Shown piece after piece: positions 1 to 9,730 of a stretch of DNA of 64,000 nt (position 1 is the first letter of the stretch; each line of letters starts with the position of its first letter). Under the pieces are notes generated by a model. The model was not told where the DNA came from, searched no databases, and saw nothing but the letters and a program-made list of their open reading frames with translations. Location: the NCBI GenBank assembly GCA_017436345.1, contig JAFSDH010000008.1, positions 109,839 to 173,838 of the forward strand, read 5' to 3'. The position numbers were made by a program, and so were the translations under genes. Origin of the DNA: Bacilli bacterium. Its GTDB lineage: Bacteria; Bacillota_I; Bacilli_A; RF39; UBA660.

Positions 1-3000
1 TCAATTGCAATTATATTAGCATCTTTATATTTAGACCTAATTCGTTTAATTACAGCCTTACCAACAACATGATTAGGAAGACAAGCAAACGGTTGAACAC
101 AAACAACATTAGAAACTCCTTCTTTAATAAGTTCTACCATTTCTGCTGTTAAAAACCATCCTTCACCAGTTTGATTCCCCACTGATAAAATATCATCAAC
201 ATTTGAAGCAAGTTCATATATATCAGAAGGCATTCTATATCTAGTAGCCTTTATATTTTCTCTTACTGGTTTTTCATACATATCAAAAATATTTAAAGCT
301 TGTTTATATATAAAAGAACCAACTTTTCCTGTTTTAAATAACTTATCTTTAATCATACCATTATAAGCACAGTACTTAACAAATCCCATTAAATCAGGAA
401 CAAAAACCTCACTACCCTCTGCTTCTAATTTTTTAACTAAATTATCATTTCCAAAAGTATGATATTTTATTAAAATTTCACCTACAATACCAACCTTTGG
501 TTTAGAAACTAATTCAACATCTATATTATTAAAATCAGTTATTATATATTTAACATTTTTCTTAAATTCAGAAAATTTACCCCTTTTCACAAGCTTACAA
601 CAACGCTTCATCCATTTATCAAACAACTCTTCTGATTCACCTTTAATAATCTCATAAGGTCGAGTTGCATATAACAATTTGGCAAGTAGATCACCATACA
701 CTACAGCCTGTAAAAGCTTGTTTACAAGAGGAATACTAAGTTTAAAAGCTTGTTCTTTTTCAAGGCCACTAAAATTAAGTGAAATAATTGGAACATCAGC
801 AAAACCAGCATCTTTTAAAGCCTTTCTAATTAAACCAATATAATTAGTAGCACGACATCCCCCGCCAGTTTGAGTAATAACAACACTAGTATTTTCTAAA
901 TCATATTCACCACTCTGTAAAGCATGAATAAGTTGCCCTATAACAATAATTGCTGGATAACAAGCATCATTATTCACATATTTTAAACCAGTTTCAACAG
1001 TATCATCATTACTTTCTTTTAAATAAACGGCATTATAACCTTCACTTTTTAATAAAGCTTCCAACATAGGCCAATGATTCATACTCATATCTGGAAATAA
1101 AATAGTATTCTTCTTATGTTCTTTTTTAAATACTTTTTTCTCATAGTTATAAGAAATATATTTATTATTATTTCTTCTTTTATTCATAGAGGCTATTAAA
1201 GAACGTATTCTAATTTTAACAGCTCCTAAATTATTAATTTCATCTATTTTTATTGTAGTAAATAAACGATTATTTGAACGAAGAATTTCATCAGCTTGAT
1301 CTGTTATAATAGCATCTAACCCACATCCAAACGAATTTAGATTAACCAACTCTAAATTATCAAATTGACTTACAACATCAGCAGCATGATATACACGCGA
1401 ATGATAAGCCCATTGGTCAACAACACGAAGTTTAGTATTTAATTTACTTAAATGACATATAGAATCTTCTGTTAAAACCGCAAGACCTAAACTATTAATC
1501 ATCGTATCAATACCATGATTAACCTCTTTATCTAAGTGATATGGACGCCCTGCAAGAACAATAGCTTTTTCATCATGCATAACAACATAATCCAAAAATT
1601 TTTCACCTTGTTTACGAACATCTTCTTTAAACTTATCAAGTTCAACAAAACCAGCATGTAAAGCATCCCTCATCTCATCCTTAGAAATATTTAAATTTTT
1701 GAAAAAATCAATTTCCATAAGTCTCAATAAAAGATTTTCTTCCTTAATTGGTAAAAAAGGATTAACAAAAGTAATATCTTCTTTATTAATTGCTTCAACA
1801 TTTAACTTAATAGCTTCTGAATAACTTTGAACAATAGGACAATTATAGCAATTATCACTATTTTTAAACTCTTGTCTTTCATACATTAAACAAGGATAAA
1901 AAATAGTTTTTACTCCTTTATCAAGAAGATTCATAATATGACCATGAACAAGTTTAGCAGGATAACATACACTCTCACTTGGCATAGACTCCATACCACT
2001 TTCATAAATTCTACGATTAGAATGATCACTAAGTACAACTTTAAATCCTAACTTGGTCAAAAAAGTAAACCAAAGAGGATAATTCTCATACATATTTAAT
2101 GCACGTGGAATACCAATTTCTCCTAAAGGAGCATCTTCAAGAGCTTCATAATTAAATAAACGATCATATTTCCATTTATACATATTAGGAAGGGTTGAAC
2201 TACTTCCATTATTACCACTACCACGTTCACATCTATTTCCAGAAATAAAACTCTTTTTATTAAACATATTTATTGTTAAAGCACAATGGTTTTCACAACC
2301 CTTACACCTTGTATGTGTTGTCTTAACATTTAAACTTTTAATTTCTTCTTTAGTTAAAATACTACTCTTAATATCCTGATCTTCATACTGTTTAAAGTTA
2401 TCAAGAGCAATCAAAGCAACTCCATAAGCTCCCATTAAACCAGCAATATCAGGCCTAACAACATCTTTATCAGTAATCTTCTCAAAAGCTCTTAAAACTG
2501 CATCATTAAGAAAAGTTCCACCTTGAACGACAATTTTCTTACCTAAAGTTGAAATATCTCTAATCTTCATAACCTTAGTAATAGCGTTTTTTATTACAGA
2601 ATAGGAAAGACCAGCAAAAATATCTCCAAGAGGTCTTCCTTCTTTTTGCGTTTGCTTAATTTTAGAATTCATAAACACAGTACATCTACTACCTAAATCA
2701 ATAGGAGCTTTAGATTTAACCGCTAAATCAACAAACTCTGAAACTTCAATCCCTAAAGATTTAGCAAGCGTTTCAATAAAAGACCCACATCCAGATGAAC
2801 AAGCTTCATTAAGCATGATACTATTTACTGCACCATCCTTTATTTTAATATATTTCATATCTTGTCCACCAATATCAATAATACTTTCTACACCTGGTAG
2901 AAAATAATTTGCAGCTTCAAAATGAGCCATCGTTTCTATTTCAGATATATCTAGATTAAACGCTGTTTTAATAAGCATTTCTCCATATCCTGTTGAACCA

Positions 3001-4133
3001 GCACTTCTAATAATAGTAGAATTAGGTAACTTATCATATAAATCTAGCAACATATCCTTAATCGTATCAACAGGAGTCCCCTTATTACTACGATAATTCT
3101 CATATAATAAATTCCCCTCATAATCAATCGCCACTAATTTAGCAGTTGTTGAACCAGCATCTATTCCAACAAAAACATCACCACTATATAAAGATAAATC
3201 ATTTCTCTTAACCTTATTCTTAGAATGACGTTTTAAAAATTTATTATAATCATCATCATCTATAAATAATGAATCTAAATTAGTAGAATCTACTTCCTTA
3301 AATGTTTTTAATTTCTTTAATAATTCTTCTACTTCTTCTTTTGTATATTTTTTTCTCTTATCTTTGTCTAAAATAGCACCTATACATACAAAAAGTCTCG
3401 CATCTTCTGGTGTAATAACTTCCTCATCTTTTAAATCAAGTGTCTTTACAAACCTATCTTTTAAAACTGATAAATAATTAAGTGGTCCACCCAAAAAAAT
3501 AACATTACCTCTAATTGGTTTACCACAAGCAAGACCACTAATAGTTTGGTTAACTACCGCTTGCATAATTGACAAAGCAACATCTTCTTTTCTAGCTCCT
3601 TCATTTAATAGAGGTTGAACATCAGTCTTAGCAAAAACACCACAACGTGAAGCAATAGGATAAATAGTTTTTCCTTCCTTAGCTAACTCATTCAATCCTT
3701 CAGTTGTAGTATTTAATAATACCGCCATTTGATCTAAAAATGCTCCAGTTCCACCAGCACATGAACCATTCATTCTTTGTTCAATAGTTTGATCAAAATA
3801 AATGATTTTAGCATCTTCACCACCAAGTTCAATAGCAACATCTACTCCTCTAGCATATTTTTCAATTGCATTTTTACAAGCAATAACTTCTTGGACAAAA
3901 TTAACACCTAAAAACTTAGCTAAAGAAATCGCACCACTACCAGTTAAAATAATTGTAAAACTACAATCACTAAACTTTTTTAAAACATCTTTAAATAACA
4001 TAATAATAGTCTTTTTTGTATCAGAAAAATGTCTTTCATATGCTTCATATAAAATGCTATCATTTTTATCCATAACAACCATTTTAACAGTTGTTGAACC
4101 TATATCAATTCCTACTTTTAATACTTCTTTCAT
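1..4133 (-). CDS. Acyl-CoA dehydratase activase-type protein (HgdC/BcrAD-BadFG ATPase fused to dehydratase-like part), 3' end cut by window
   Basis: About 1377 codons are present and the frame is open at the window start, so the C-terminus is missing. Two ASKHA-type ATPase modules are visible: VGIDIGSTTVKMV at the N-terminus, with GSCAGGTGAF near residue 130, and VGIDAGSTTAKLV near residue 322, with EACSSGCGSFIE near residue 440. The single Cys in these loops matches the cluster ligand of 2-hydroxyglutaryl-CoA dehydratase activators, which hold a [4Fe-4S] at a dimer interface and drive ATP-dependent electron transfer. A Cys-rich middle (TRCKGCENHC) and a DUF2229/HgdB-like second half (SESVCYPAKLVHGH, GGGCRATNY) follow. 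Such two-module fusions of about 1400 residues are widespread in anaerobic Firmicutes and their substrate is generally unknown. The ATG at 4131-4133 has AGGTG upstream. The family is clear; the physiological reaction is not. Confidence 0.9.
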   Translation of the reverse strand, partial: MKEVLKVGIDIGSTTVKMVVMDKNDSILYEAYERHFSDTKKTIIMLFKDVLKKFSDCSFTIILTGSGAISLAKFLGVNFVQEVIACKNAIEKYARGVDVAIELGGEDAKIIYFDQTIEQRMNGSCAGGTGAFLDQMAVLLNTTTEGLNELAKEGKTIYPIASRCGVFAKTDVQPLLNEGARKEDVALSIMQAVVNQTISGLACGKPIRGNVIFLGGPLNYLSVLKDRFVKTLDLKDEEVITPEDARLFVCIGAILDKDKRKKYTKEEVEELLKKLKTFKEVDSTNLDSLFIDDDDYNKFLKRHSKNKVKRNDLSLYSGDVFVGIDAGSTTAKLVAIDYEGNLLYENYRSNKGTPVDTIKDMLLDLYDKLPNSTIIRSAGSTGYGEMLIKTAFNLDISEIETMAHFEAANYFLPGVESIIDIGGQDMKYIKIKDGAVNSIMLNEACSSGCGSFIETLAKSLGIEVSEFVDLAVKSKAPIDLGSRCTVFMNSKIKQTQKEGRPLGDIFAGLSYSVIKNAITKVMKIRDISTLGKKIVVQGGTFLNDAVLRAFEKITDKDVVRPDIAGLMGAYGVALIALDNFKQYEDQDIKSSILTKEEIKSLNVKTTHTRCKGCENHCALTINMFNKKSFISGNRCERGSGNNGSSSTLPNMYKWKYDRLFNYEALEDAPLGEIGIPRALNMYENYPLWFTFLTKLGFKVVLSDHSNRRIYESGMESMPSESVCYPAKLVHGHIMNLLDKGVKTIFYPCLMYERQEFKNSDNCYNCPIVQSYSEAIKLNVEAINKEDITFVNPFLPIKEENLLLRLMEIDFFKNLNISKDEMRDALHAGFVELDKFKEDVRKQGEKFLDYVVMHDEKAIVLAGRPYHLDKEVNHGIDTMINSLGLAVLTEDSICHLSKLNTKLRVVDQWAYHSRVYHAADVVSQFDNLELVNLNSFGCGLDAIITDQADEILRSNNRLFTTIKIDEINNLGAVKIRIRSLIASMNKRRNNNKYISYNYEKKVFKKEHKKNTILFPDMSMNHWPMLEALLKSEGYNAVYLKESNDDTVETGLKYVNNDACYPAIIVIGQLIHALQSGEYDLENTSVVITQTGGGCRATNYIGLIRKALKDAGFADVPIISLNFSGLEKEQAFKLSIPLVNKLLQAVVYGDLLAKLLYATRPYEIIKGESEELFDKWMKRCCKLVKRGKFSEFKKNVKYIITDFNNIDVELVSKPKVGIVGEILIKYHTFGNDNLVKKLEAEGSEVFVPDLMGFVKYCAYNGMIKDKLFKTGKVGSFIYKQALNIFDMYEKPVRENIKATRYRMPSDIYELASNVDDILSVGNQTGEGWFLTAEMVELIKEGVSNVVCVQPFACLPNHVVGKAVIKRIRSKYKDANIIAI

Positions 4134-4237
4134 ACTACACCTACTATAAAAATCTTAACAAAAATTAGTATAACACAAATTAAAAACATGACCAAAATTT
4201 TATAAAAAAATAAGACAAAAAACAAAAAAATGTAACA

Positions 4238-5161
4238 CTAGTTCTTAAATAAAGTCTTATTTTTTATTTTAGGAGTTAAAAAATTCATTTGTTCTCCTAC
4301 TTTAATCGTGTACTCTTCGCCATCATAATGATATTCTTCACCATCAACACACCAATGTTTTTCTAGTCTTTCTCTTACTTTTACTTTTACTTCTTTAGCC
4401 CTTAAAGAAATAATATCAGATGCTTTTTGACCCATTAAATGCATCATAAAATTTCCTGCAAAATCTTGAATATTCCTTGATTTACACAAAATAACTTCCA
4501 TTTCTCCGTCATCTAAACAAACATCTTTATGAAATCCATCAATCCCTGCTATATGATTAGCATTAGATACCATAATAAGTGAATATTTACCATCTAAATT
4601 AACCCCATCAACTAAAACCTCTAATCGATAACGTCTTAATTTATTAAAAATTTCACTAAAACCAGCTTTAATATAAGCTAAATATCCATCTTTTTTCTTA
4701 TCTTCACGCCTTGTTTCATATGGAATATTCATAAGCTTTCCCATACCAACAACGTAAATAAACGGTTTATCATTAATTAAACCAATATCCATCGCATGAA
4801 CTTCTCCGTCTAAAGCTTTCTTTAAATTTATAACTGGATTACTATTATAACCAAGCATTGATGCTACATCATTACATGTCCCACTAGGTAATGGACAAAT
4901 AGTAAGTTTATCATCACGCATATGATTTCCTTTTACAACTTCATTTAAAGTACCATCACCACCAATAGAAAAAACAAGATTATATCCTAAAGCCTCTCTA
5001 ACAGCCTCAGTTGCATGACCACTATATTGAGTACCTAAAAAATCAACAGAATATCCAGCCTCATTTAAAATCTTTTTATACTCATCCATTATCTTTGGAT
5101 TCATACCTTTACCGCTATTCGGATTATATATAATTAAACATTTACCTTTTTCATAATTCAT
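4238..5161 (-). CDS. Diacylglycerol/lipid kinase family protein (DagK/YegS-like)
   Basis: A 307-residue protein with the DAGK catalytic fold: IIYNPNSGKG near the N-terminus, the nucleotide loop GGDGTLNEVV around residue 73, and PSGTCNDVA around residue 94. The family phosphorylates diacylglycerol or a related lipid with ATP at the inner membrane face and recycles DAG from lipoteichoic acid or phospholipid turnover. The C-terminal half (NANHIAGIDGFHKDVCLDDG) matches the YegS/DagK beta domain, including the acidic metal-site region. I chose the ATG at 5159-5161 because AGGGG sits 8 nt upstream; a GTG three codons earlier overlaps that Shine-Dalgarno. It is transcribed towards the activase gene with about 100 bp between them. 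The exact lipid substrate cannot be read from the sequence. Confidence 0.9.
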   Translation of the reverse strand: MNYEKGKCLIIYNPNSGKGMNPKIMDEYKKILNEAGYSVDFLGTQYSGHATEAVREALGYNLVFSIGGDGTLNEVVKGNHMRDDKLTICPLPSGTCNDVASMLGYNSNPVINLKKALDGEVHAMDIGLINDKPFIYVVGMGKLMNIPYETRREDKKKDGYLAYIKAGFSEIFNKLRRYRLEVLVDGVNLDGKYSLIMVSNANHIAGIDGFHKDVCLDDGEMEVILCKSRNIQDFAGNFMMHLMGQKASDIISLRAKEVKVKVRERLEKHWCVDGEEYHYDGEEYTIKVGEQMNFLTPKIKNKTLFKN

Positions 5162-5273
5162 AAAATACACCCCTAAAATTTAATCAAAACATTGAAATTA
5201 TATCATAAAAATTAAAAAAGTGTTACAAAAGTAACAAATCTCCATAATTTTCCATAAAAAAATCAAAACAGAA

Positions 5274-5510
5274 TTATCTCCTCTTTTGATTACTTTTTCT
5301 TTCATTACGAATTTTTCTTAATTGTTTTACATCTTCATCAGATAAACAATATGTTTCAACAAATCCACCTTCTCGACAACGCCCAGCTAAACGCTCCAAA
5401 TCAAGTTCTGGTACTATCGCTCCAGTTTCAGGATCTGGCATACGCATCTTTGGTATATCATCACATATTAAATTAGCATATTTTTTACTAAAATCAATTG
5501 TAATAGCCAT
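5274..5510 (-). CDS. Small hypothetical protein, 78 aa
   Basis: I do not recognise this protein. It is soluble, begins MAITIDFSKKYANLICDD, has a Pro-rich segment (MRMPDPETGAIVPEL) and ends in a very basic tail (RNERKSNQKRR). It contains three cysteines (ICDD, RCRE, YCLS) but no CxxC pair. A perfect AGGAGGGGTT precedes the ATG, which supports real translation. It lies just downstream of tRNA-Arg on the same strand. Nothing indicates a function; the basic tail would be compatible with nucleic acid or ribosome binding, which is only a guess. Confidence 0.6.
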   Translation of the reverse strand: MAITIDFSKKYANLICDDIPKMRMPDPETGAIVPELDLERLAGRCREGGFVETYCLSDEDVKQLRKIRNERKSNQKRR

Positions 5511-5544
5511 AACCCCTCCTATATATACAAATATTTCTTAATTA

Positions 5545-5620
5545 TGGTGTCCCCAACCGGACTCGAACCGATATCTATCGCTTAGGAGGCGATTGCTCTA
5601 TCCTGCTGAGCTATGAGGAC
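5545..5620 (-). tRNA. tRNA-Arg (anticodon CCU)
   Basis: On the minus strand a 76-nt cloverleaf starts GTCCTCA and ends TGGGGAC-A-CCA, with CCA encoded. The D arm, the T arm (GGTTCGAGTC) and an anticodon loop CTCCTAA with CCT at positions 34-36 are all visible. Reads the rare AGG arginine codon. Confidence 0.95.
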
Positions 5621-5628
5621 ATATCTAC

Positions 5629-5634
5629 ATTATA
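5629..5634 (-). promoter_or_regulatory. Promoter -10 for tRNA-Arg
   Basis: Minus strand reads TTTGC-TATAAT, an extended -10, ending 8 bp before the tRNA 5' end. No convincing -35 is seen. It sits within the gap after the yfhO-like gene and implies independent tRNA transcription. Confidence 0.55.
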
Positions 5635-5659
5635 GCAAATATAATGTAGAAAAACTATT

Positions 5660-8122
5660 CTATTTTTTATTCTTATTTTTAATATCAAAAATAATAATAC
5701 CTAAAAATCCTAAAAGTCCAATTCCGGACAAACATAAACCTAAACCAGTACCATTCATATCATACTTAACTTCAATTAAATGTTCACCTTCATCTAAATA
5801 AATTCCTAAGAAATATTTATTTACTTTATAAGTATCAACTTCTTTATTATCAATAAACACCTTAAAATCATCACTATAATTAATAGAAAATTGTAAAATT
5901 CCCTTTTTCTTACTATTAACACTTGCTTTAATTAAATTATCTTTCTTATCAAGAACTTTAAAATTCAAACTATTTAGCTTAGGAACATCATTATTTTTAT
6001 AAGTATTAAAATTAACAACTAATAATTCTAAAGAATCAAAAGAATAAGTACCAGATTCAGAAAACTCAATATATACACTTCCTTTAATATCTCTAAAATG
6101 TGATAAATTAAATAATAAGTCTTCTTTCATATCTATTTCTTTTTCATAAGTAATATTATTATAAGAAACTTTTAGATTAAACTTATCTTTAGATTTCAAA
6201 TTATCTATTTTTAAAAATACTTCTCCATTAAAACTATTATCATTAATATTTAAAATCAATTTATTATCTTTATCTATTAATATATTATTATTAGAAAGAT
6301 CAATATTAGAAGAAAAAGAAATATTATTAATATCTTTATTAATCTCATTCTTAAAATCCATTTCTCTTTCTAAATACTTATCTAAAACATCATCTTTTTC
6401 TAAAGCAACATACTTTAATAAACTATTTTCTTTTTCTATAGAAGTTAAAGAATTATAATCATCAATTAATATATAAGAATTATAAAAACTTCCCAATTCA
6501 ATAAAATAATTATTTAAATATATATCTTCTTCAACTAAATCAAAATATTTTGGAACTTTATTAACCTCATTCGATATATAATACTTAGTATTAAGTAAAG
6601 AATTAATCTTTGTACGATTACTAAAATTACTACTATTAATTTTTAAATCATCGCATAACTCAACATAATACTTATTTTTATAAGTATAAGTACTATTACT
6701 AGTATTATCATTGCTCATATTAACTCTATAAATTCCATCATCTTTAATATAATCAAAATCTTTATTAAAACTATCAACACTATAACTATAAGTATTAGAA
6801 TCAACATTGTTATCCTCTATATCATAATTATAAAAAAGCAAAAAAACACTAAATACTAAAACACCAGCAAAGACAAACTTATATATATTAACTCTATTTA
6901 AAAAATTAGATAATTCCCTCTTATTAAGTACAACAAGTAATAAAGCAAAAAAACTAAATAAACTAATCATAAAACTATTTAAATCTAATTTAAAGAAAAA
7001 AGATATTAAAACATTTATAAATACAAAAGAAATAATCCATTTAAAATCACTCTTCGTAATATTATTAATCATATCTAAAGATTTACTAATTAAATAACTT
7101 AATATAAATAAAATTATAAAACCAGAAGTATTACTAAAACATAAGAATTTAAATCCATATAAAATATAAAATAATATTAATAAAATAATAAATAATCTAT
7201 TTTCTTTAAAATTCTTTATCACTAAAGGAAAAACTAGTAAAACAATTCCATTTATCCCTATAAAAGTACTATTAAAATCATGGACTAAAGAAACAAAAAA
7301 CATATTAACAAATGAAAATTCATTAAATATACCTAAACTAATATTACTATTAAACATTTGATATAACAAAGGTATTAAAATAAAACTTAATAATAATAAA
7401 CTAATTAAATAAGAAAGTAAAACTCTAAAAAAAGCCATTATTATTAATTTAAAACCATATGATTTATATTTATCAATAATTAAAACTAAACTATATAAAA
7501 TAATATATATAAGTAAAAGTGGAATATAATATACATTAACTAAAGATGTAAAAAAAGAAATAATAATAAAAAATATCTTTTTATTATCTAAAATTATTTT
7601 TTCAATACCAATAGTTAATAAAGGTAAAAAAATCATCAAATTAAATATATAAGGATTATTACTAAAAAAATACAAAGTAAAAATACTAAATGAATAAATA
7701 ATCGCCCCTATAACACTATAATAATTAGAAACATTTTTATACTTACAATAAATAATAAAACTAATACCAGCCAAAAATAACCTAATATATATTAAAACTT
7801 CAAATAAAACAACTAAATTTTCTTCTGAAAAAACAACACTAATATAAGATAATAAATCACCAAAAAGATAAATAAAACATGGTAAAAGATTAGTACCTAA
7901 TCCAACATTATAAGTAAATAAACTCATATCACCAGTATTAAAAAAATTAACTAATAAACTTCTAAAATAAATAAAATTTGTAATAAAACTATCAATATTA
8001 ATTTTATTAAAAATATAATTAGTTCCTAAATAATAATTAAAACCAAAACTTAAAATTAAAAATAAAAAAGAAAAAGATAAAAAAGCCCAAAAAATCTTAT
8101 TCTTTTTAAATATCTTTTTCAT
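5660..8122 (-). CDS. yfhO: YfhO-family polytopic membrane protein
   Basis: An 820-residue protein with roughly a dozen hydrophobic helices in the first 440 residues, then a long Asn/Asp/Lys-rich extracytoplasmic domain and a last helix near the C-terminus (LCLSGIGLLGFLGIIIFDI) before a basic tail. The loop after the first helix (YNVGLGTNLLPCFIYLFGDLL) corresponds to the conserved YfhO/GT-C loop. In Bacillus and Listeria, YfhO proteins are thought to glycosylate lipoteichoic or wall teichoic acids as lipid-phosphate-sugar-dependent GT-C enzymes. Start ATG is preceded by AGGGGGAATGAG. It has the same orientation as the small membrane protein and carboxypeptidase upstream (19 bp gap), so these may form an envelope operon. 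The acceptor is unknown. Confidence 0.8.
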   Translation of the reverse strand: MKKIFKKNKIFWAFLSFSFLFLILSFGFNYYLGTNYIFNKINIDSFITNFIYFRSLLVNFFNTGDMSLFTYNVGLGTNLLPCFIYLFGDLLSYISVVFSEENLVVLFEVLIYIRLFLAGISFIIYCKYKNVSNYYSVIGAIIYSFSIFTLYFFSNNPYIFNLMIFLPLLTIGIEKIILDNKKIFFIIISFFTSLVNVYYIPLLLIYIILYSLVLIIDKYKSYGFKLIIMAFFRVLLSYLISLLLLSFILIPLLYQMFNSNISLGIFNEFSFVNMFFVSLVHDFNSTFIGINGIVLLVFPLVIKNFKENRLFIILLILFYILYGFKFLCFSNTSGFIILFILSYLISKSLDMINNITKSDFKWIISFVFINVLISFFFKLDLNSFMISLFSFFALLLVVLNKRELSNFLNRVNIYKFVFAGVLVFSVFLLFYNYDIEDNNVDSNTYSYSVDSFNKDFDYIKDDGIYRVNMSNDNTSNSTYTYKNKYYVELCDDLKINSSNFSNRTKINSLLNTKYYISNEVNKVPKYFDLVEEDIYLNNYFIELGSFYNSYILIDDYNSLTSIEKENSLLKYVALEKDDVLDKYLEREMDFKNEINKDINNISFSSNIDLSNNNILIDKDNKLILNINDNSFNGEVFLKIDNLKSKDKFNLKVSYNNITYEKEIDMKEDLLFNLSHFRDIKGSVYIEFSESGTYSFDSLELLVVNFNTYKNNDVPKLNSLNFKVLDKKDNLIKASVNSKKKGILQFSINYSDDFKVFIDNKEVDTYKVNKYFLGIYLDEGEHLIEVKYDMNGTGLGLCLSGIGLLGFLGIIIFDIKNKNKK

Positions 8123-8140
8123 ATCTCATTCCCCCTAAAA

Positions 8141-8617
8141 TTAATCTAATAAACTTTCTTTCCCCTTATCACTAAAAGTCATTGTACCAGTAGATATCTC
8201 ATCAATATTACTAGATGTGATAGTGAAGTAAACTTTATTATTTCTAAACACCATTTTACCCTTAAGTTCATAATCGTTTAATTTTATATCAAAACGCGCA
8301 GTATCATTTTCAATAGTTGCTGTTTGACTTTCAAAACGTTCTACATCTTTAGCCGTATAATCAAAAGTTACAGTAGATCCATCTAAAACATTAATTGAAA
8401 GTTCGTAATTAGGCTCATCATCATTACCATATATTTGCCATACACCAATATATGATGCATAATTTTCAACTTCTTCATCAACTATTTCATAATCTTCTTC
8501 CTTATCATCATTTAACTTAGATACAAAAAAATGAAGAAATAATCCAAGTAAAAGAATTAAAACAAAAAAGATTAACCAATAAATACCCTTATCATATTCA
8601 TTTTCCATTTCTTCCAT
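8141..8617 (-). CDS. Hypothetical single-pass membrane protein, 158 aa
   Basis: One N-terminal transmembrane helix (YWLIFFVLILLLGLFLHF) after a short acidic cytoplasmic start, an acidic linker, then a beta-rich extracytoplasmic domain of about 100 residues. The pattern VWQIYGNDDE, then alternating polar and hydrophobic strands, then MVFRNNKVYFTI resembles the small beta-barrel or lipocalin-like domains of Firmicutes surface proteins, but I do not recognise a named family. AGGAGGTTATT gives a clear start. It lies 9 bp after the DD-carboxypeptidase gene and 19 bp before yfhO, so it is probably co-transcribed and linked to the envelope. Confidence 0.65.
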   Translation of the reverse strand: MEEMENEYDKGIYWLIFFVLILLLGLFLHFFVSKLNDDKEEDYEIVDEEVENYASYIGVWQIYGNDDEPNYELSINVLDGSTVTFDYTAKDVERFESQTATIENDTARFDIKLNDYELKGKMVFRNNKVYFTITSSNIDEISTGTMTFSDKGKESLLD

Positions 8618-8626
8618 AATAACCTC

Positions 8627-9730
8627 CTATTTATCTATTACCATTGCGTAATATTCTTCTAAACATAAATTATTTTCATACATATAAGTTGCTGCTTCTA
8701 CCCCAACATATCTAAAATGCCAAGCCTCACTAGCTATTCCTGTAATATTAACTTTTTCTTCTTTATAACGATGAATAAAACCATATTTATAAGAATTATC
8801 AATCATCCAAGTATATTCCTTAGAATTTTTAAAAATATTCGAATTAGCACTTTTTACATCAAGAGCAAGCCCTGTTTGATGTTCTGAATACCCTGGCATA
8901 GTAACATATTTATCAACATAACTCTTGCCATATAAATCATAATAAAATTGCCACGTATCTTTTTGTGTTTGATAATCACGATATGAAGAATTAGCAAGTA
9001 TTTGATATCCTTCATTCTTAGCAGCATAACACATTTTTTCAAAAGCTTTGGCCGCTTCGCTAGTTAAATAAGCATCTTTTTGTGCCGAACATTCATCACT
9101 TATCGCCGTTAAATCAGGAACTGCAAAATCTTCAGTAACACCATGATACTTATTAACAAGCATCGTTATTGAGAATTTATCAGTTTCTGTTGTATCAGTA
9201 TAATATTCCTTATCTAATCCTATATTAACATATAAAACTGTTTTTTCATAATTCCCATTAAAATATGCTTTATATCTTTCATAGTTTTCTTCTTTAAAAT
9301 ATTCCACTTCTAAATATTTATCTATATCAAAAACATATTCCTTTAATAAAACTTTCATAAATTCATTACTAACTGAACTATTTATTAAGTCAATAGTTTC
9401 TTCTTTATATTTGAGATCAAGTAAACTATTTGTATTCTTTAAAAAATCATCACGTTCATAATAATTAAGCATCATATAAGAATCCAAATAATCAATATTA
9501 AAATCTTCATCTAAAATACCCTTATCTAACACATCACTATATTCTGTCTTTAAAATATCTTTAGTAAGACCTAACTTATATATTTCTATACTAGAAAAAA
9601 AACTATAATCATGACTAGTTAATTTTAAAACACCACTAATTGGGAAATATAAAGTAACAATCACAATAATAGCTATAATTGACAAAATTATACGAAATGG
9701 CGTTCTTAATCTTAATCTTTTCTTTTCCAT
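8627..9730 (-). CDS. D-alanyl-D-alanine carboxypeptidase, M15B (VanY/LdcB-like)
   Basis: A 367-residue protein anchored by one N-terminal helix (IILSIIAIIVIVTLYF). The C-terminal domain carries the M15B signatures SSYRDYQTQ, PGYSEHQTGLALDV (zinc ligands His and Asp) and EAWHFRYVG (catalytic Glu and zinc His). These enzymes trim the terminal D-Ala or the LD-linked residue from muropeptides in the wall. The middle of about 150 residues between anchor and catalytic domain is lineage-specific. The ATG at 9728-9730 overlaps the TAA of the HD gene upstream (TAATG), a translational coupling arrangement, with AGGTGG as Shine-Dalgarno; the GTG three codons earlier is part of that site. Shows the cell makes peptidoglycan. 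Confidence 0.92.
   Translation of the reverse strand: MEKKRLRLRTPFRIILSIIAIIVIVTLYFPISGVLKLTSHDYSFFSSIEIYKLGLTKDILKTEYSDVLDKGILDEDFNIDYLDSYMMLNYYERDDFLKNTNSLLDLKYKEETIDLINSSVSNEFMKVLLKEYVFDIDKYLEVEYFKEENYERYKAYFNGNYEKTVLYVNIGLDKEYYTDTTETDKFSITMLVNKYHGVTEDFAVPDLTAISDECSAQKDAYLTSEAAKAFEKMCYAAKNEGYQILANSSYRDYQTQKDTWQFYYDLYGKSYVDKYVTMPGYSEHQTGLALDVKSANSNIFKNSKEYTWMIDNSYKYGFIHRYKEEKVNITGIASEAWHFRYVGVEAATYMYENNLCLEEYYAMVIDK

Noticed and set aside
3802..4149. Plus-strand open frame of 115 codons opposite the activase
   Set aside because: Antisense to a strongly conserved gene; no ribosome binding site; composition of a shadow frame.
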